Assembly: GCA_017536445.1 (NCBI GenBank)
Contig: JAFXHJ010000021.1
Span: forward strand, 16,916-80,915
Reading direction: 5' to 3'
DNA from: Clostridia bacterium
Lineage (GTDB): Bacteria; Bacillota; Clostridia; TANB77; CAG-465
Length of the DNA: 64,000 nucleotides
This document shows positions 34,832-44,473 of the stretch, one piece after another (positions within the stretch are counted from its first letter, which is position 1; the number at the start of each line of letters is the position of its first letter). The position numbers and the translations under genes are program-made. The notes under the pieces were generated by a model. The model was not told where the DNA came from, ran no database searches, and was given only the letters and a program-made list of their open reading frames with translations.

Positions 34832-37257
34832 TATATACTCTCCTCATTAGTTGGAAGGATTGGTGTCATTTTTAATTCTTCCCATTCTTCCTTAGATATT
34901 AATACTTGACGAGGTTTAGAACCTTCGTATCCAGAAACAATCCCTCTTGCTTCCATTTGGTCTATTATTCTTCCTGCTCTTGAATATCCTATTCTAAATC
35001 TTCTTTGTAGCATTGACGCTGATGCTTGCCCCATATCTACAACAAGATCTATAGCTTGATCTAAAAGCGCATCTGCATCATCTTCATCTTCACCTTCAGG
35101 ATCATCCATTCCTTTATTTACTTTACCTTGTTTTTCTATATGTTCTATTATATCTTCATTGTATCTAACTTCCGAATTACCTTTAATAAATGTTACTATG
35201 TTTTCTACTTCTGCATCTGAAACAAATGCACCTTGCATTCTTTGTGGTTTCATCTCTCCTGTTGGGAAGTATAACATATCTCCTTTTCCAAGAAGTGTTT
35301 CTGCACCAACTTGGTCAAGTATTGTTCTTGAGTCTACTTGTGAAGATACTGTAAACGCTATTCTTGAAGGTATATTTGCTTTAATTACACCTGTGATAAT
35401 ATCTACAGATGGTCTTTGTGTAGCAACTACAAGGTGCATACCAGCAGCTCTTGCTTTTTGTGCTATTCTACAAATGCTTGCTTCAACATCGTTTGCTGCT
35501 ACCATCATAAGGTCAGCCAACTCATCTATTATTATTACTATTTGTGGTAATTTCTTACCGTTTTCTTCTCTTTCAATTACTTTATTGTATCCCTTAATAT
35601 CTCTTACTCCGTATTCTGCAAACTTAGCATATCTTGCTTCCATTTCAGATACTGCCCAGTCTAAAGCACCTGCTGCTTTTTTAGGGTCTGTTACAACTGG
35701 AATTAATAAATGTGGGATTCCGTTATATACAGAAAGTTCAACTACTTTAGGGTCAACTAATATTAATTTTACATCGCTTGGTTTAGCTTTATATAATATT
35801 GATGTTAAAAGTGCATTTATACATACGCTCTTACCAGAACCCGTTGCACCAGCAATAAGTACGTGAGGCATTTTAGCAATATCTCCAATTGCTACATCTC
35901 CTGCTGTATCTTTACCAAGGGCAAATGTTAATTTAGATTCTGCATTATTAAATTTATCTGATGCTATTACATCTTTAATATATACAGCTTCTTTAACCTC
36001 ATTTGGTATTTCTATACCAACTGTACCTTTACCAGGTATTGGAGCTTCAATACGTATTGCTTTAGCTGCAAGATTAAGTGCAATATCATCTGCTAGGTTA
36101 ACTATTTTGCTAACCTTAACACCTGGAGCTGGTAGTAGTTCATAACGTACTACTGTTGGTCCACGAGTTATATTTTTAACTTTAGCTTCAACACCAAAGC
36201 TTAATAATGTCTTCTCTAATTTGTCTGCTATCATATCTAGTTGTTTCTTAGTAACAACTTTAAGTGATGGTGCTGGATCTCCAAGTAAAGATAATGGTGG
36301 GAAGTTGTAATCTTCCAAATCATCTTCATGCATTGAGTGATCAAGTTGAAGAACTTCTTTAACATTCTTTTCTTCACTCTCTTCTTTTTGTTTTTTGAAG
36401 AATTCATCTTGAAGCCCTTTTAATTTTTCTTGCTTTTGTTTAGCTTCAGATTCACTAGATAAATCTAATTTAATTTGTCCATTTTCTTCCTCTTGTACAT
36501 TAGCATAATTTCTAACTACATTTTCTGCACGTTTCAAATCTTCTTTGTGTATTTTTTCTATTTCTTTTTCTCTTTTTATTTTTTCACGTTCTTTTAATTT
36601 TAATTCTTTTCTTTGTATCGCTTCTTCATCTGTAGTAAATACTGTGATAAACATATTAGCTATAAATTCTACTATTGTTATTACTATGTTATATACAATT
36701 GCAAAGAAATCTCTTAAACTTAAGTTTATAAAGAACAATATAAAGAAAAATGTGAATGTTACAAGTATTATTTTAGATATTATAACACCACCACATAAAT
36801 TAGTAAGCGATGCAACTATACCACCTAAAAGACCAGCATAGTTATTTCCTGTTATTGCACCTTTATATGCAAAGTTTACAAATGCTCCTGGATTAGACCA
36901 GAAATCATATCTATCTACTGTAAATGCATAAACCGTTGCAGATGCAAGTGCTGTTATTAATACACCTTTTAGAAGTTCTGCTCCTACTTTTTTCTTTTTA
37001 CTAGATATTATCGATGCTATTCCAACATACATGCAAGATATCGGTAATAGTATTCTTGCTTCACCAAATAGCCCTGTAAAGAACATATTTATATTATCTG
37101 CCATATAGCCTATATTATCAAACTTAAATAAAACTATTAATGCTAAACCTAATACAAAGACAAATCCACCCATAAATTCAGATAAAAATGTCTTTTGTGT
37201 TTCTTTGGCTGCAGTAGTTTTTTTCTTCTTATTTTTGCTTCCTTTTCTTCTACCCAT
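34831..37257 (-). CDS. ftsK: DNA translocase FtsK/SpoIIIE
   Basis: 808 residues. Basic start ([12 protein letters not shown]), four to five membrane segments to about 195, a Lys/Glu-rich linker, then the alpha/beta motor with Walker [19 protein letters not shown] near 465 and Walker [14 protein letters not shown] near 575. The C-terminal winged-helix gamma domain reads [27 protein letters not shown]. It pumps chromosomal DNA at division septa and, in spore formers, into the forespore. The sequence alone does not separate FtsK from SpoIIIE roles. Confidence 0.95.
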   Translation of the reverse strand: MGRRKGSKNKKKKTTAAKETQKTFLSEFMGGFVFVLGLALIVLFKFDNIGYMADNINMFFTGLFGEARILLPISCMYVGIASIISSKKKKVGAELLKGVLITALASATVYAFTVDRYDFWSNPGAFVNFAYKGAITGNNYAGLLGGIVASLTNLCGGVIISKIILVTFTFFFILFFINLSLRDFFAIVYNIVITIVEFIANMFITVFTTDEEAIQRKELKLKEREKIKREKEIEKIHKEDLKRAENVVRNYANVQEEENGQIKLDLSSESEAKQKQEKLKGLQDEFFKKQKEESEEKNVKEVLQLDHSMHEDDLEDYNFPPLSLLGDPAPSLKVVTKKQLDMIADKLEKTLLSFGVEAKVKNITRGPTVVRYELLPAPGVKVSKIVNLADDIALNLAAKAIRIEAPIPGKGTVGIEIPNEVKEAVYIKDVIASDKFNNAESKLTFALGKDTAGDVAIGDIAKMPHVLIAGATGSGKSVCINALLTSILYKAKPSDVKLILVDPKVVELSVYNGIPHLLIPVVTDPKKAAGALDWAVSEMEARYAKFAEYGVRDIKGYNKVIEREENGKKLPQIVIIIDELADLMMVAANDVEASICRIAQKARAAGMHLVVATQRPSVDIITGVIKANIPSRIAFTVSSQVDSRTILDQVGAETLLGKGDMLYFPTGEMKPQRMQGAFVSDAEVENIVTFIKGNSEVRYNEDIIEHIEKQGKVNKGMDDPEGEDEDDADALLDQAIDLVVDMGQASASMLQRRFRIGYSRAGRIIDQMEARGIVSGYEGSKPRQVLISKEEWEELKMTPILPTNEESI

Positions 37258-37380
37258 AGTAATCCCCTTTTACACTAATATAATTCTATATTATATTAAA
37301 AAAAAAAGCAACAAAAGTATTTAGTATTTAAGCATTTTTTACTAATTTACTTTTGCCACTTTTATATTCAAATTTATATA

Positions 37381-37818
37381 TTATTTTAATTCTTTTCTGT
37401 TATCATGAATAACGTTTAATGTTTCTTTTAATATTTCTTCTAATCTTCCAAGTAATGCATCAGCATATTGTCTTGTTCCTTCAGAAATTTCACGTGCTAC
37501 TCTATCTGCAGATTCAATTATTTCTTCTTTTTGTGCTAGAGCTTGTCTTGTTATTTCATGATCATCTACTAAAGAAATTATCTTTGTTTCTGTTTCTTTA
37601 ACTATTTGGTCTGCTTCTTTTTGAGCGTCCATTATTATTCTTTGTCTTTCTTCTTTTACCCATTTAGCTTGCTTTAATTCATCAGGTAATTTCATACGAA
37701 TTTCTTCTAAAATTTCACTTAATTCGTCTTTATCTACAAGAACCTTTGATGATAAAGGAACTTTAGTACCGTTTTCAACTAACTCTTCTAAATTTTCTAA
37801 TAATGTAAATATTTCCAT
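37381..37818 (-). CDS. Coiled-coil protein downstream of rsmD
   Basis: 145 residues, all-helical and very charged (AKWVKEERQRIIMDAQKEADQIVKETE, then AREISEGTRQYADALLGRLEEIL). The helical repeat resembles V/F-type ATPase stalk subunits, and such clostridial proteins are often called ATPase for that reason. No catalytic motif is present. It follows rsmD by 2 bases. A DivIVA-like or stalk-like structural role is possible. Confidence 0.7.
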   Translation of the reverse strand: MEIFTLLENLEELVENGTKVPLSSKVLVDKDELSEILEEIRMKLPDELKQAKWVKEERQRIIMDAQKEADQIVKETETKIISLVDDHEITRQALAQKEEIIESADRVAREISEGTRQYADALLGRLEEILKETLNVIHDNRKELK

Positions 37819-37820
37819 GT

Positions 37821-38375
37821 TTAATCCTCCAACTCATACAACCTAATAACTACTCTTCCATATGTTCTTTTATCTTTAAGGTTTAGCCCTTGTATATTTT
37901 CTTCAACATCTTTTCTTTTGTCGCTTTCTAATACAACAATTCCATCCTCTTCAAGTATTCCATATTCCAGTATTAGTTTTAATATTTTTTCTTCACTATC
38001 TATGCCATAAGGTGGATCTAAAAAAATAATATCAAATTTGATTCCTTCCTCATGTATTTGCTTTAAACATTTTGCATAATCTTTCCCCGTTATTTTAACA
38101 CAATTTTCCGTATGTGTCAACGAAACATTACCAGAAATTAACCTTAAAGCCTTTTTATTTATATCATTCATCCAAGCAAAAGATGCACCTCTAGATAGTG
38201 CTTCTATTGCAAGATTACCTGTGCCACTAAAAAGATCTAATACTTTAGCATCTTCAAGATACGGCATAAGTATTGAAAACATAGGCTCTTTTATTCTATC
38301 TAATGTTGGTCTTGTACTATCTACATCAAATTCTAATAATTTTCTTCCTCTAAATTTTCCTGCTATTATCCTCAT
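37821..38375 (-). CDS. rsmD: 16S rRNA (guanine(966)-N(2))-methyltransferase
   Basis: 184 residues, normal length. N-terminal RIIAGKFRGRKLLEFD and TRPTLDRIKEPMFSIL, SAM loop VLDLFSGTGNLAIEALSRGA, and the catalytic IIFLDPPYG motif. Methylates G966 of 16S rRNA during 30S assembly. It follows the rplS terminator and probably has its own promoter in the 38376-38424 gap. Confidence 0.95.
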   Translation of the reverse strand: MRIIAGKFRGRKLLEFDVDSTRPTLDRIKEPMFSILMPYLEDAKVLDLFSGTGNLAIEALSRGASFAWMNDINKKALRLISGNVSLTHTENCVKITGKDYAKCLKQIHEEGIKFDIIFLDPPYGIDSEEKILKLILEYGILEEDGIVVLESDKRKDVEENIQGLNLKDKRTYGRVVIRLYELED

Positions 38376-38424
38376 ATATTCTCCTAAAATGTATAAGTAT
38401 TATACTATAGTTTAACAAAAAAAT

Positions 38425-38453
38425 AAAGAGCAACTTATTATTAAGTGCTCTTT
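38425..38453 (-). terminator. Terminator of the ylxM-ffh-rplS operon
   Basis: A stem (AAAGAGCA..CTTA / TAAG..TGCTCTTT) with one bulged base, 4-base loop and a TATTTTTTT tail on the minus strand. Confidence 0.8.
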
Positions 38454-38473
38454 ACATATTTACTTAATTTTTA

Positions 38474-38815
38474 TTATACTCTTTCAGCAGGTTTAGCTGC
38501 TTTACCTGTTCTTTCTCTTAGGTAGTATAATTTAGCTCTTCTTACTTTAGAACTTCTTACAACTTCGATTTTATCGATGTTTTTAGAATGTACAGGGAAT
38601 GTTCTTTCAACACCTACACCATAAGATATTTTTCTTACTGTGAAAGTTTCGTTAGAACCAGCATTTTGACGTTTGATAACAAATCCTTCAAATACTTGTA
38701 TTCTTTCTCTGTTTCCTTCTTTTATTTTAACGTGAACTTTAACTTGATCCCCAACTTTGAAGTTAGCTACGTTTTCGTTAATTTGTTCTTGTTCTATAGC
38801 TTTGATTATATCCAT
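38474..38815 (-). CDS. rplS: 50S ribosomal protein L19
   Basis: 113 residues. [56 protein letters not shown] and [19 protein letters not shown] are the L19 hallmarks. It sits at the 30S-50S interface. Last gene of the operon, 1 base after trmD. Confidence 0.97.
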   Translation of the reverse strand: MDIIKAIEQEQINENVANFKVGDQVKVHVKIKEGNRERIQVFEGFVIKRQNAGSNETFTVRKISYGVGVERTFPVHSKNIDKIEVVRSSKVRRAKLYYLRERTGKAAKPAERV

Positions 38816-38816
38816 T

Positions 38817-39563
38817 TTAGTTTCCCTCCTTTTTGGTTATGATTTCATTTACTTTGTTTATGTCTAATTTGTTTTCATTTATGTATCTTTTAAATAAATC
38901 TGGTCTTTTTATTAGTGTTGTATATAGTCTTTCTTCGTATCTATACTCATCTATTTTACTATGATTACCACTAAGTAATATCTCAGGAACTTTTAGTCCT
39001 TTATATTCTTCTGGTTTAGTGTATTGTGGTTCTTCAAGTAAAGAATTGCTAAAGCTTTCATTCTTACTTGAGTCTTCCTTAATTACACCAGGTATCAAAC
39101 GAGTTATTGTATCTAATAGTACAAGTGCTGGTAGTTCTCCACCAGTTAAAACATAATCTCCAATAGATATTTCTTCTATGTTATATAGACTAAATATTCT
39201 TTCGTCTATGCCTTCATAATGTCCTGTTAAAAGAACAATGTGCTCATATTCTTTAGACATCTTTTCAGATAGCTTTTGACTTAACACACGACCTTTTGGA
39301 CTTAAATATATAATGTGTGTATTAGCATCTTGTATATTTTCTATACTAGCTAACGCTTCATCTAATACTGGTACAGTTATTACCATACCATCTCCACCAC
39401 CATAAACAGTGTCATCTACATTTCTTCTTGCACCTTTACCAAAGTTTCTTAAATCTATTACATCAACACTTATTTTTTCTTTTGCTATTGCACGAGAAAT
39501 AATACTTGTGTTTATGTATTCATTAATTACATTTGGGAAAAGCGTTAGTATTGTAAACTTCAT
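38817..39563 (-). CDS. trmD: tRNA (guanine(37)-N(1))-methyltransferase
   Basis: 248 residues. N-terminal [48 protein letters not shown] and [29 protein letters not shown] form the SPOUT knot and SAM site. It methylates G37 to prevent frameshifting. It lies one base after rimM. Confidence 0.97.
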   Translation of the reverse strand: MKFTILTLFPNVINEYINTSIISRAIAKEKISVDVIDLRNFGKGARRNVDDTVYGGGDGMVITVPVLDEALASIENIQDANTHIIYLSPKGRVLSQKLSEKMSKEYEHIVLLTGHYEGIDERIFSLYNIEEISIGDYVLTGGELPALVLLDTITRLIPGVIKEDSSKNESFSNSLLEEPQYTKPEEYKGLKVPEILLSGNHSKIDEYRYEERLYTTLIKRPDLFKRYINENKLDINKVNEIITKKEGN

Positions 39564-39564
39564 A

Positions 39565-40053
39565 TTAAAGCCCCTCCATTAGTTCTACTGTCATCTTATG
39601 AGAGCTAATATCTATGCTTTTTATTACTTTCTTGATTGCAGGTAAGTAAATAGATTTATTATTTTCATCTACTACTTCATATACATCATTTGCACCAGTT
39701 CTAAATACTTCTTTTAGTGTACCAACTTTATTGCCATCTAAATCTACAACTTCTAATCCTACTAAGTCTTTTATGAAGTATCCCTCGTCATCATTTGACT
39801 CGTTCTTTTCTACTTCTCTAAAACACATTTCGTTCATTATATTTTTAGTTTGTTCAATGTCATCTATACCTTGAAGTTTCATTAAAAACATTTGCTTTTG
39901 AAGTCTCATGCTTTCAACTTTATACTCAATGCCTCTAATATATACTTTTTTAAGCTTAAGTATTTTCTTTTCATTATCTGTATAAGAATATACTTTAACT
40001 TCACCTTTCAATCCGTGAGTATTTACGATTTTACCAAATTCAATTGTTTCCAT
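39565..40053 (-). CDS. rimM: Ribosome maturation factor RimM
   Basis: 162 residues. EFGKIVNTHGLKGEVKVYSYTD is the typical start. The PRC-barrel half carries YFIKDLVGLEVVDLDGNKVGTLKEV and YLPAIKKVIKSIDI. It helps assemble the 30S head around S19. Standard position between khpA and trmD. Confidence 0.95.
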   Translation of the reverse strand: METIEFGKIVNTHGLKGEVKVYSYTDNEKKILKLKKVYIRGIEYKVESMRLQKQMFLMKLQGIDDIEQTKNIMNEMCFREVEKNESNDDEGYFIKDLVGLEVVDLDGNKVGTLKEVFRTGANDVYEVVDENNKSIYLPAIKKVIKSIDISSHKMTVELMEGL

Positions 40054-40056
40054 CTT

Positions 40057-40290
40057 TTACTCTTCTATATTAACAACTACTTTATCGTTGTTTTTTGCAC
40101 TATATGCGCGAACTATTTCTCTGATAGATTTTATAATTCTTCCATCTTTACCAATAACTCTGCCCATATCTTTAGAATCTACTTTAACTGTTATAACAGT
40201 TTTAGTGTCTTCTTTAGCTTTTGTTAAAACTACAGCGTCTTTGTTATCTACTAATGATTTTACAAGATACTCTATTAATTCTTTATACAC
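40057..40290 (-). CDS. khpA: KH-domain RNA-binding protein KhpA (YlqC)
   Basis: 77 residues, a single KH domain with the GxxG loop in MGRVIGKDGRIIKSIREIV. Binds RNA, in relatives together with KhpB, and affects cell division and small-RNA control. Normal place between rpsP and rimM. Confidence 0.94.
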   Translation of the reverse strand: MYKELIEYLVKSLVDNKDAVVLTKAKEDTKTVITVKVDSKDMGRVIGKDGRIIKSIREIVRAYSAKNNDKVVVNIEE

Positions 40291-40293
40291 CCT

Positions 40294-40545
40294 CTAGACC
40301 TCCTTAAGATCGATTCCTGCTTTTTCTATTAAAGCTTTTGCAGTATCTGTAGGTTTTGCACCTTTCTTAACCCATTCTTTTATTTTATCAGCATCTAGGT
40401 TTAATGCTTTAGGTTCAGTCATTGGATTGTATGTTCCAACTTTTTCGATGAATCTACCATCCATTGGATATCTAGAATCTGCAACTACCATAGTATAGTA
40501 TGGAGCTTTTTTAGAACCATCTCTTCTTAATCTGATTTTTACCAT
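40294..40545 (-). CDS. rpsP: 30S ribosomal protein S16
   Basis: 83 residues. [24 protein letters not shown] and [16 protein letters not shown] are the S16 signature. Essential early binder of the 30S body. It is preceded by a GGAGGTGAAATAAA ribosome site after ffh. Confidence 0.97.
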   Translation of the reverse strand: MVKIRLRRDGSKKAPYYTMVVADSRYPMDGRFIEKVGTYNPMTEPKALNLDADKIKEWVKKGAKPTDTAKALIEKAGIDLKEV

Positions 40546-40595
40546 CTTTTATTTCACCTCCCTGAAATTTATATTAATCTATTTTTTACTATATT

Positions 40596-41927
40596 TTATC
40601 TAAACCCTTTGCGTTTACCCATAAGGTTCGCTAGTGGGTTTTTACCATTAGATAAGTCTTTCATCATTTTTCTCATTTGTTCATATTGACCAACTAGTTG
40701 GTTAACATCTGATACCTGAGTACCACTACCTGCTGCAATTCTTTTTCTTCTTGAAGCGTTAAGTATACTTGTATCTCTTTTTTCTTTGTTTGTCATAGAT
40801 GAAATAATAGCTTCTATTTTATCTATTTGTTTTTCATCTATTTCAGCATTTCTAAGTTCGCTTGGGATACCTGGTAGCATAGACATTAATTTGTTCATTC
40901 CCATTTTGCGGATCTTTTTAATTTGCTTTCTGAAGTCTTCTAATGTAAATTCATTTTGTCTAATTTTTCTTTCTAAATCTTCAGCTTCTTCTTCAGCATA
41001 AAGTTCTTCAGCTTGTTCTATTACAGTAAGCACATCGCCCATACCAAGTATTCTTGATGCAACTCTTTCTGGATGGAACATCTCAAGATCATTCATTTTT
41101 TCACCAACAGATGCAAACTTTATTGGTTTACCTGTTATGTGTTTTACTGAAAGTGCAGCACCACCACGTGTGTCTGAATCTAATTTTGTTAAAGATATAC
41201 TATCTATACCTATCTTTTCATTAAACGCGCTTGCTACATTTACAGCTTCTTGACCAACCATACCGTCAACTACAAGCATTACTTCGTGCGGTTTTGCGAA
41301 TGATTTTAGTCTTACCAACTCATCCATAAGCACTTCATCTACTTGAAGACGTCCAGCTGTATCTATTAATATTACATCACACATTTTAGAATTAGCTTCC
41401 TTAAAAGCATTCTTTGTGATGGATATTACATCTTTGTTATCCTCCTCGCTATACACAGGTATATCTAAAGCTTTACCTAATGTTTTAAGTTGTGTTATAG
41501 CAGCTGGTCTATACACGTCACATGCAACCATAAGTGGTTTCTTGCCTTGTTTTCTTAAGTAGTTTGCAAGTTTTCCAGCAAGTGTTGTTTTACCACTACC
41601 TTGAAGACCTATTAGCATTATTACCGTTGGTCCATGCATCGCCATATTTAATTTAGAATCCGTTCCACCAAGCATTGTTGTTAATTCATCTTTAACTATT
41701 TTAACAACTTGTTGTCCTGGTGTAAGAGATTTCATTACTTCTTCGCCTAAAGCTTTTTCTTCTACAGATTTAATAAAAGCTTTAACTACCATGTAGTTAA
41801 CATCTGCTTCAAGAAGTGCTAGTTTTACTTCTCTTAACATTTCTTTTAAGTCTTTCTCTGTTATTCTAGCTTGGCCCCTTAGTTTTCGTGTTATATTTTG
41901 AAGTTTATCTGATAGACTTTCAAACAT
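40596..41927 (-). CDS. ffh: Signal recognition particle protein Ffh
   Basis: 443 residues. NG GTPase domain with IGLQGSGKTTLAGKLA, DVYRPAAITQL, IDTAGRLQVDEVLM and SLTKLDSDTRGGAAL. The C-terminal M domain is Met-rich (MGMNKLMSMLPGIPSE, MRKMMKDLSNG). It targets nascent membrane proteins with 4.5S RNA. It follows ylxM by 2 bases. Confidence 0.97.
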   Translation of the reverse strand: MFESLSDKLQNITRKLRGQARITEKDLKEMLREVKLALLEADVNYMVVKAFIKSVEEKALGEEVMKSLTPGQQVVKIVKDELTTMLGGTDSKLNMAMHGPTVIMLIGLQGSGKTTLAGKLANYLRKQGKKPLMVACDVYRPAAITQLKTLGKALDIPVYSEEDNKDVISITKNAFKEANSKMCDVILIDTAGRLQVDEVLMDELVRLKSFAKPHEVMLVVDGMVGQEAVNVASAFNEKIGIDSISLTKLDSDTRGGAALSVKHITGKPIKFASVGEKMNDLEMFHPERVASRILGMGDVLTVIEQAEELYAEEEAEDLERKIRQNEFTLEDFRKQIKKIRKMGMNKLMSMLPGIPSELRNAEIDEKQIDKIEAIISSMTNKEKRDTSILNASRRKRIAAGSGTQVSDVNQLVGQYEQMRKMMKDLSNGKNPLANLMGKRKGFR

Positions 41928-41929
41928 AT

Positions 41930-42244
41930 TTAATTTTCTCCTAATCCTCTTATTTTATTTTTTAATTCTTCTATATCCATATTATCAGTCGATATATATT
42001 CTTGTAATTCTTGTATTTCATTTTTAAGTTTAACAACTTGTAATTTTTCTTCTAGCTCAGTTAACGTCTTTTCTGCCTTCTTTAGCGCATCTCTAACTGC
42101 TTGAAAAGAAATGTTGTTGTTCTCTCCAATTTCCCTTAGGGATAAATCTGAATAATAATATTGTTCAAATACATCTTGCATATTTAATGTAAGCATTTCT
42201 TTATATGTTTCATAAAGAAGTATCTTCTCTAATTTATCCTCCAT
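41930..42244 (-). CDS. ylxM: SRP-associated helix-turn-helix protein YlxM
   Basis: 104 residues from the ATG at 42244 with AGGAGGAAAT upstream; an upstream in-frame start at 42304 lies in the promoter. Sigma-70 region-4-like HTH: YYYSDLSLREIGENNNISFQAVRDALKKAEKTLTE. YlxM/p13 assists SRP function in Gram-positives and is almost always just upstream of ffh. First gene of the seven-gene operon. Confidence 0.92.
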   Translation of the reverse strand: MEDKLEKILLYETYKEMLTLNMQDVFEQYYYSDLSLREIGENNNISFQAVRDALKKAEKTLTELEEKLQVVKLKNEIQELQEYISTDNMDIEELKNKIRGLGEN

Positions 42245-42261
42245 ATTTCCTCCTAAAAAGA

Positions 42262-42295
42262 ATATCCAGTAAAGCAAATTTACTTTACTGGATAT
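42262..42295. promoter_or_regulatory. 34-bp near-perfect palindrome at the ylxM operon start site
   Basis: 13-bp arms (ATATCCAGTAAAG / CTTTACTGGATAT) around an AAATTT core, with only one mismatched pair. It starts directly after the -10 box. The transcript would begin inside the right-hand arm, and its 5' end could still form a hairpin of about 9 bp just before the ribosome site. Confidence 0.6.
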
Positions 42296-42324
42296 ATTAT
42301 ACACGGTGAATTGAAGTTTGTCAA
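42296..42324 (-). promoter_or_regulatory. Promoter of the ylxM-ffh-rplS operon
   Basis: TTGACA (42319-42324), 17-base spacer, TATAAT (42296-42301), minus strand. Confidence 0.85.
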
Positions 42325-42352
42325 CTAAAAAGTTAACATTTTGCTGTTTTTC

Positions 42353-42505
42353 TTAAGTTAACAAGCAAACCATAATTAAAATTACAGCAATAGCAACAGC
42401 TGAAAATGCCATTGAAATTATAATAGCCCCTTTTTGAACCTTCTTTGATTCTTTCTCAAGCTCAGGATCAAGGCAAAGTTTTAGATACTTATTTTTCTTT
42501 TCCAT
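42353..42505 (-). CDS. 50-residue single-span membrane protein
   Basis: The frame runs from the ATG complementary to 42503-42505 to the TAA at 42353. The product begins MEKKNKYLKLCLDPELEKES, is charged to about residue 25, and then has one hydrophobic helix to the end (IIISMAFSAVAIAVILIMV). AGAGGAT precedes the ATG, and the upstream gene stops 1 base before it, so translation is probably coupled. No family recognised. A tail-anchored small protein is the likely form. Confidence 0.65.
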   Translation of the reverse strand: MEKKNKYLKLCLDPELEKESKKVQKGAIIISMAFSAVAIAVILIMVCLLT

Positions 42506-42506
42506 A

Positions 42507-42860
42507 TTATTTATCCTCTTCCACATAATATGGACAAATCTTTACATTTTTAGCATTCCATCTGTTTTTTACGCCTACAACAATTCTTCCCTTACACTTA
42601 GGATTACCAGCATAGACACAGTCTGGTTCACAACAGTACTTGTATGCTTTAGCATCTTCGTGCTCCATAGCAAAGCTTACAAGCTGTTCTACTGCATCTA
42701 TGAACTCATTAATAGTTACAGCGCTCATAGGTGCATGTAATTGATTCCCCGGATTAAACTGGTGATTCAACACTTCCCGAATCTTGATACAAGCTTCTTT
42801 CGTTCCTCCTTTAATACATTTTTCTTCTTTAATCAAAGATTCTAATTCATATCTTTCCAT
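42507..42860 (-). CDS. Cys-rich small protein, possible zinc-binding
   Basis: 117 residues from the ATG at 42860 (GGAGG five bases upstream; the ATG at 42872 contains that site). The C-terminal half has a Cys cluster, CCEPDCVYAGNPKCKGR with a later CPYY, suggesting a bound zinc. GC-richer than its neighbours and with its own promoter. It forms a two-gene unit with the 50-residue membrane protein. No family recognised. Confidence 0.68.
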   Translation of the reverse strand: MERYELESLIKEEKCIKGGTKEACIKIREVLNHQFNPGNQLHAPMSAVTINEFIDAVEQLVSFAMEHEDAKAYKYCCEPDCVYAGNPKCKGRIVVGVKNRWNAKNVKICPYYVEEDK

Positions 42861-42910
42861 ATTTTCCTCCATAATAGTTATATAGTTTTTTATTTATTTC
42901 TTGCACAGAT

Positions 42911-42938
42911 ATTATAACATATTTTACTATTTTATCAA
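42911..42938 (-). promoter_or_regulatory. Promoter of the Cys-rich gene unit
   Basis: TTGATA (42933-42938), 16-base spacer, TATAAT (42911-42916), minus strand. Confidence 0.7.
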
Positions 42939-42979
42939 GCAACTAACTTTTTTTACATTTTCGCACACAAAAAAATAAA

Positions 42980-42997
42980 AGCAAGTACTGACTTGCT
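42980..42997 (-). terminator. Terminator after the 42999 gene
   Basis: A 7-bp stem (AGCAAGT / ACTTGCT), 4-base loop, TTTATTTTTTT on the minus strand. Confidence 0.8.
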
Positions 42998-42998
42998 C

Positions 42999-43343
42999 TT
43001 ATTTATCTTTTACTACTTCTCCCTTTGCGGGTTCAACTTTGATTTTACCTTCTTCTATAGTAAATTTATAACTTGATATTGTATAAAGATTAACTCCATC
43101 TTTCCTAAGTTGCTTTATAACATCTGCAACTTTAACATCTTCTCTAACTCCAGCTTTAACTTGTTCAAAATACACCGTTTTATATGCCTGCTCTGCTTTA
43201 GCTTGCATATCTTTTAGCTCTGTTTCTGTTATTTCTGCATCGCCATACAACAAGCTTGCTAATATACACGCAAGTACTCCTAATAATATTACTAAAAAAA
43301 GTGATCTAAATAAGCTATGCCCATTTTTTAATTTTTTCATCAT
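42999..43343 (-). CDS. Unknown membrane-anchored protein next to spoIVB
   Basis: 114 residues. One membrane segment at about 12-32 (FRSLFLVILLGVLACILASLLYG), then a helical and beta-rich outer part ending FTIEEGKIKVEPAKGEVVKDK. No motif recognised. It follows spoIVB by about 60 bases on the same strand and may be co-transcribed, but the gap allows its own promoter. Function unknown. Confidence 0.68.
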   Translation of the reverse strand: MMKKLKNGHSLFRSLFLVILLGVLACILASLLYGDAEITETELKDMQAKAEQAYKTVYFEQVKAGVREDVKVADVIKQLRKDGVNLYTISSYKFTIEEGKIKVEPAKGEVVKDK

Positions 43344-43403
43344 ATCGCCTCACTACTAATATAGTTTATACAATATTAAAACGAAATGCAAGCATTTTAT
43401 ATA

Positions 43404-44465
43404 CTATATTGTTTTCATATCTTCAATCATATTCTCTATAAACGAGCCATAACCTTTCTTTGGATTATTTAAAAACACATGCGTTACCGCTCCTATTAAT
43501 TTCCCATTTTGTACAATTGGACTTCCGCTCATTCCTTGAACGATTCCGCCAGTTTCCTTCAATAATTTTTCGTCCGTTATTTTTATTATCATATTCTTAT
43601 TTCCACTAGAATCTAAAAGCACATTTTCAATTTCCGCTTCAAATTTTTCCACTTCTTTATCTAATGTGCAATAAATATACGCTTTTCCTACTTTAATTTC
43701 ATTCTTTGACGCTACTTCTATTAGTTCTTTCTTTTCTGTTAGTTTTTCTTTATTTTCCATAGTTCCATATAGTCCGTTTCCTGTATTTTTTCTAATTTGT
43801 CCTAATACCTCTTTATATATTGTCGCTCTTAAATCTCCCGGTAATTTTGGCTTTGCTTTATTTATGCTGTTTATCTTCGCTCTTACAATAGCACCTGTGA
43901 GCATAGGAAGTATTATATTATTTTTAGTTTCTGTTATCCCGTGCCCTAATGCAGCAAAAGAATTCGTAGTTAACTCATAAAAAGTAACCATTCCTACTCC
44001 TGCACTACTGTCTTTAACCCATAATCCTAGTTCATAGATATTGTCTACTTTATTATGCACAAGTTCTATCTCTTTAGTAATTGTATTCTCATCTCTTTTT
44101 ATAGTTAACAATACTTTCTTCTTCTTTATTATTTCATCTTTATTTACATATTCTATTATCTCTTTATTTGTATCCACAAGAGTATCATCTACCTTTAATA
44201 TGACATCTCCTATCTTGACCCCGCTTTTAATGTTATCCACTTCTACTACCAATACTCCATTTGCTAAAAGCTTTATACCACACGCTTCCCCACCTAATAC
44301 AAATTCATAATTATCTGTATTTTTAGCAAATTCTATTTTACTACTTACAGTTTCTCTAACATCAAACAATTCTAATGTTACATATGCTAGTATTAACAGA
44401 AATAATATAACTAGAAGCGATATTAACTTTTTGCTTTTATTTACTTTAATATATTCTACTCTCAC
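43404..44465 (-). CDS. spoIVB: SpoIVB serine peptidase
   Basis: 353 residues starting at GTG with TAGGTG upstream. One membrane segment at about 13-33, a PDZ domain at about 55-125 (SGVKIGDVILKVDDTLVD), then an S55 peptidase domain with the catalytic His175 in AALGHGITE and the Ser motif GMSGSPIVQ at 311-319. SpoIVB is released from the forespore and triggers processing of pro-sigma-K. This is strong evidence for endospore formation. Confidence 0.95.
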   Translation of the reverse strand: MRVEYIKVNKSKKLISLLVILFLLILAYVTLELFDVRETVSSKIEFAKNTDNYEFVLGGEACGIKLLANGVLVVEVDNIKSGVKIGDVILKVDDTLVDTNKEIIEYVNKDEIIKKKKVLLTIKRDENTITKEIELVHNKVDNIYELGLWVKDSSAGVGMVTFYELTTNSFAALGHGITETKNNIILPMLTGAIVRAKINSINKAKPKLPGDLRATIYKEVLGQIRKNTGNGLYGTMENKEKLTEKKELIEVASKNEIKVGKAYIYCTLDKEVEKFEAEIENVLLDSSGNKNMIIKITDEKLLKETGGIVQGMSGSPIVQNGKLIGAVTHVFLNNPKKGYGSFIENMIEDMKTI

Positions 44466-44473
44466 TACTACAC

